Assembly: GCA_022606425.2 (NCBI GenBank)
Contig: JAHDVF020000415.1
Span: 186,001 to 250,000 of the forward strand
Direction of reading: 5' to 3'
Length of the DNA: 64,000 nucleotides
DNA from: Lepidostoma basale
Taxonomy: Eukaryota; Arthropoda; Insecta; Trichoptera; Lepidostomatidae
This document shows positions 63,330-64,000 of the stretch, piece after piece (the stretch's first letter is position 1; each line of letters starts with the position of its first letter). The notes under the pieces were generated by a model. That model saw nothing but the letters and a program-made list of their open reading frames with translations, did no database searches and had not been told where the DNA came from. Both the position numbers and the translations under genes were made by a program.

Positions 63330-63716
63330 TGTGCCGGTTAGTCAGAGTGACTTTCTGAACCGTGGAATAGATTCATATCTACAAAAGTGAAGTTCTCTTT
63401 CTCGGTATCGGCCTCGTCATCAAAATGATCATAAATTATTAATAACCTTTGCGCTGCCTATAAAGTTTAGGTCTATTTGCCAATTTACGAGGATCAGATG
63501 TTGTATAAGTTGAATAAATTTTTTATCTACACCAGTTATTCTATCTTTTTGTGCAGGATTCGCGAAAAATCGTCTGGCCGTGTTGCCACCATTAGTTGTA
63601 CCTTGTCCCTGTTTCACTATATCAATCAATAGCCCTGTTTTTGTTTTAAAGTCTTTCTGAACCTGCCGTTTTTTAGCTTCTGTTTTATCTTTGTTTTCTT
63701 TCTGTAATTTCCAAGT
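63330..63716 (-). pseudogene. T3a: Transib-type transposase fragment, minus strand
   Basis: Reading leftwards: LQKENKDKTEAKKRQVQKDFKTKTGLLIDIVKQGQGTTNGGNTARRFFANPAQKDRITGVD. This is the same C-terminal domain as in T1 (VDKPKPGFGNTNDGNTARRFF). It diverges after IQHLILV. An acidic DDEADTEKENFTF..SESHSD stop at about 63420-63340 may be the protein's C-terminal tail after a deletion. Confidence 0.75.
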
Positions 63717-63721
63717 TCAGG

Positions 63722-64000
63722 TTTTCAGTCATTTTGGAAACACTTTCCTCAGGGTATGCCATTGATACGCAGAAATTCAAAGAATTCGCAGATCAAACTA
63801 TACATCTGCAGGTACTTGGAGTTATACAGTTGGTATTACATGCCTGCTAGCATCTCAAAATTCTGGTACACGGAAAAGAAACAATTGAAAGTTTCGGTTT
63901 ATTTCCAATTGGAAAGTTGTTAGAGGAAGCCTCTGAATCCAGAAATAAAGATTTTAGGACATACCGACAACATCACGCCCGCAAATTTTGCAAAAAGGCA
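63722..64000 (+). pseudogene. T3b: Transib-type transposase C-terminal part, plus strand
   Basis: FSVILETLSSGYAIDTQKFKEFADQT (from about 63724) then, after frame changes, WYYMPASISK and ILVHGKETIESFGLFPIGKLLEEASESRNKDFRTYRQHHARKF to the window edge. SESRNKDFRTYR aligns with the RAG1 segment around its catalytic Glu; that codon is GAA at 63935-63937. It starts head-to-head with T3a: the two fragments are adjacent parts of one protein in opposite orientation. It continues beyond the window. Confidence 0.82.

Overview
The window is animal nuclear DNA, almost certainly from an insect. It is AT-rich and intron-rich, with GT-AG introns and three recognisable conserved genes buried in transposon debris. 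The species cannot be told from the sequence.

Host genes. (1) Plus strand, 1315-14062: the C-terminal 1290 residues of a salt-inducible kinase of the SIK3 type, in eight exons; the kinase-domain exons lie to the left of the window. (2) Minus strand, 41511-23537: a complete Ndc80/Hec1 kinetochore gene, 14 coding exons whose phases join without a break into 656 residues. (3) Plus strand, 44515-53167: a complete ribosomal protein S3A gene, seven coding exons, 266 residues, one GC-AG intron, and three copies of a C/D-box snoRNA candidate in three of its introns.

Mobile DNA fills the introns and intergenic spaces. One non-LTR retrotransposon family (here LINE A, with a (TTAG)n 3' tail) accounts for more than 20 fragments. 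Others are LINE B ((GAA)n tail, target-site duplication found), LINE C (jockey/R1-like reverse transcriptase), LINE D, LINE E, and a CR1-like family with an (ATT)n tail. There are also mariner copies, a Tigger/Jerky remnant, pogo-like repeats, two TTAA-flanked piggyBac-like MITE families, a 224-bp MITE with perfect 27-bp inverted repeats, two tRNA-derived SINE types, and fold-back repeats. Nested insertions allow some relative dating.

The most interesting region is 55.2-64 kb, a cluster of RAG1-related (Transib-type) transposons. Element T1 (55184-57390) starts CACAATG, ends CACTGTG, and is flanked by perfect CGGCG duplications. Element T2 (57444-60452), only 53 bp away, has about 715-bp inverted arms ending in CACAGTG, the V(D)J recombination-signal heptamer, and is flanked by CGTCG. 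Both carry broken transposase genes that align with the RAG1 catalytic core: T2 keeps the first catalytic Asp, T1 and a third locus (63.3-64 kb) keep the region of the catalytic Glu. The left end of T1 even has a nonamer-like ACAATAACC after a 22-bp spacer. No copy is intact, so an active source, if any, would be elsewhere in the genome. Family assignments come from recognising motifs by eye and have not been checked by database search.
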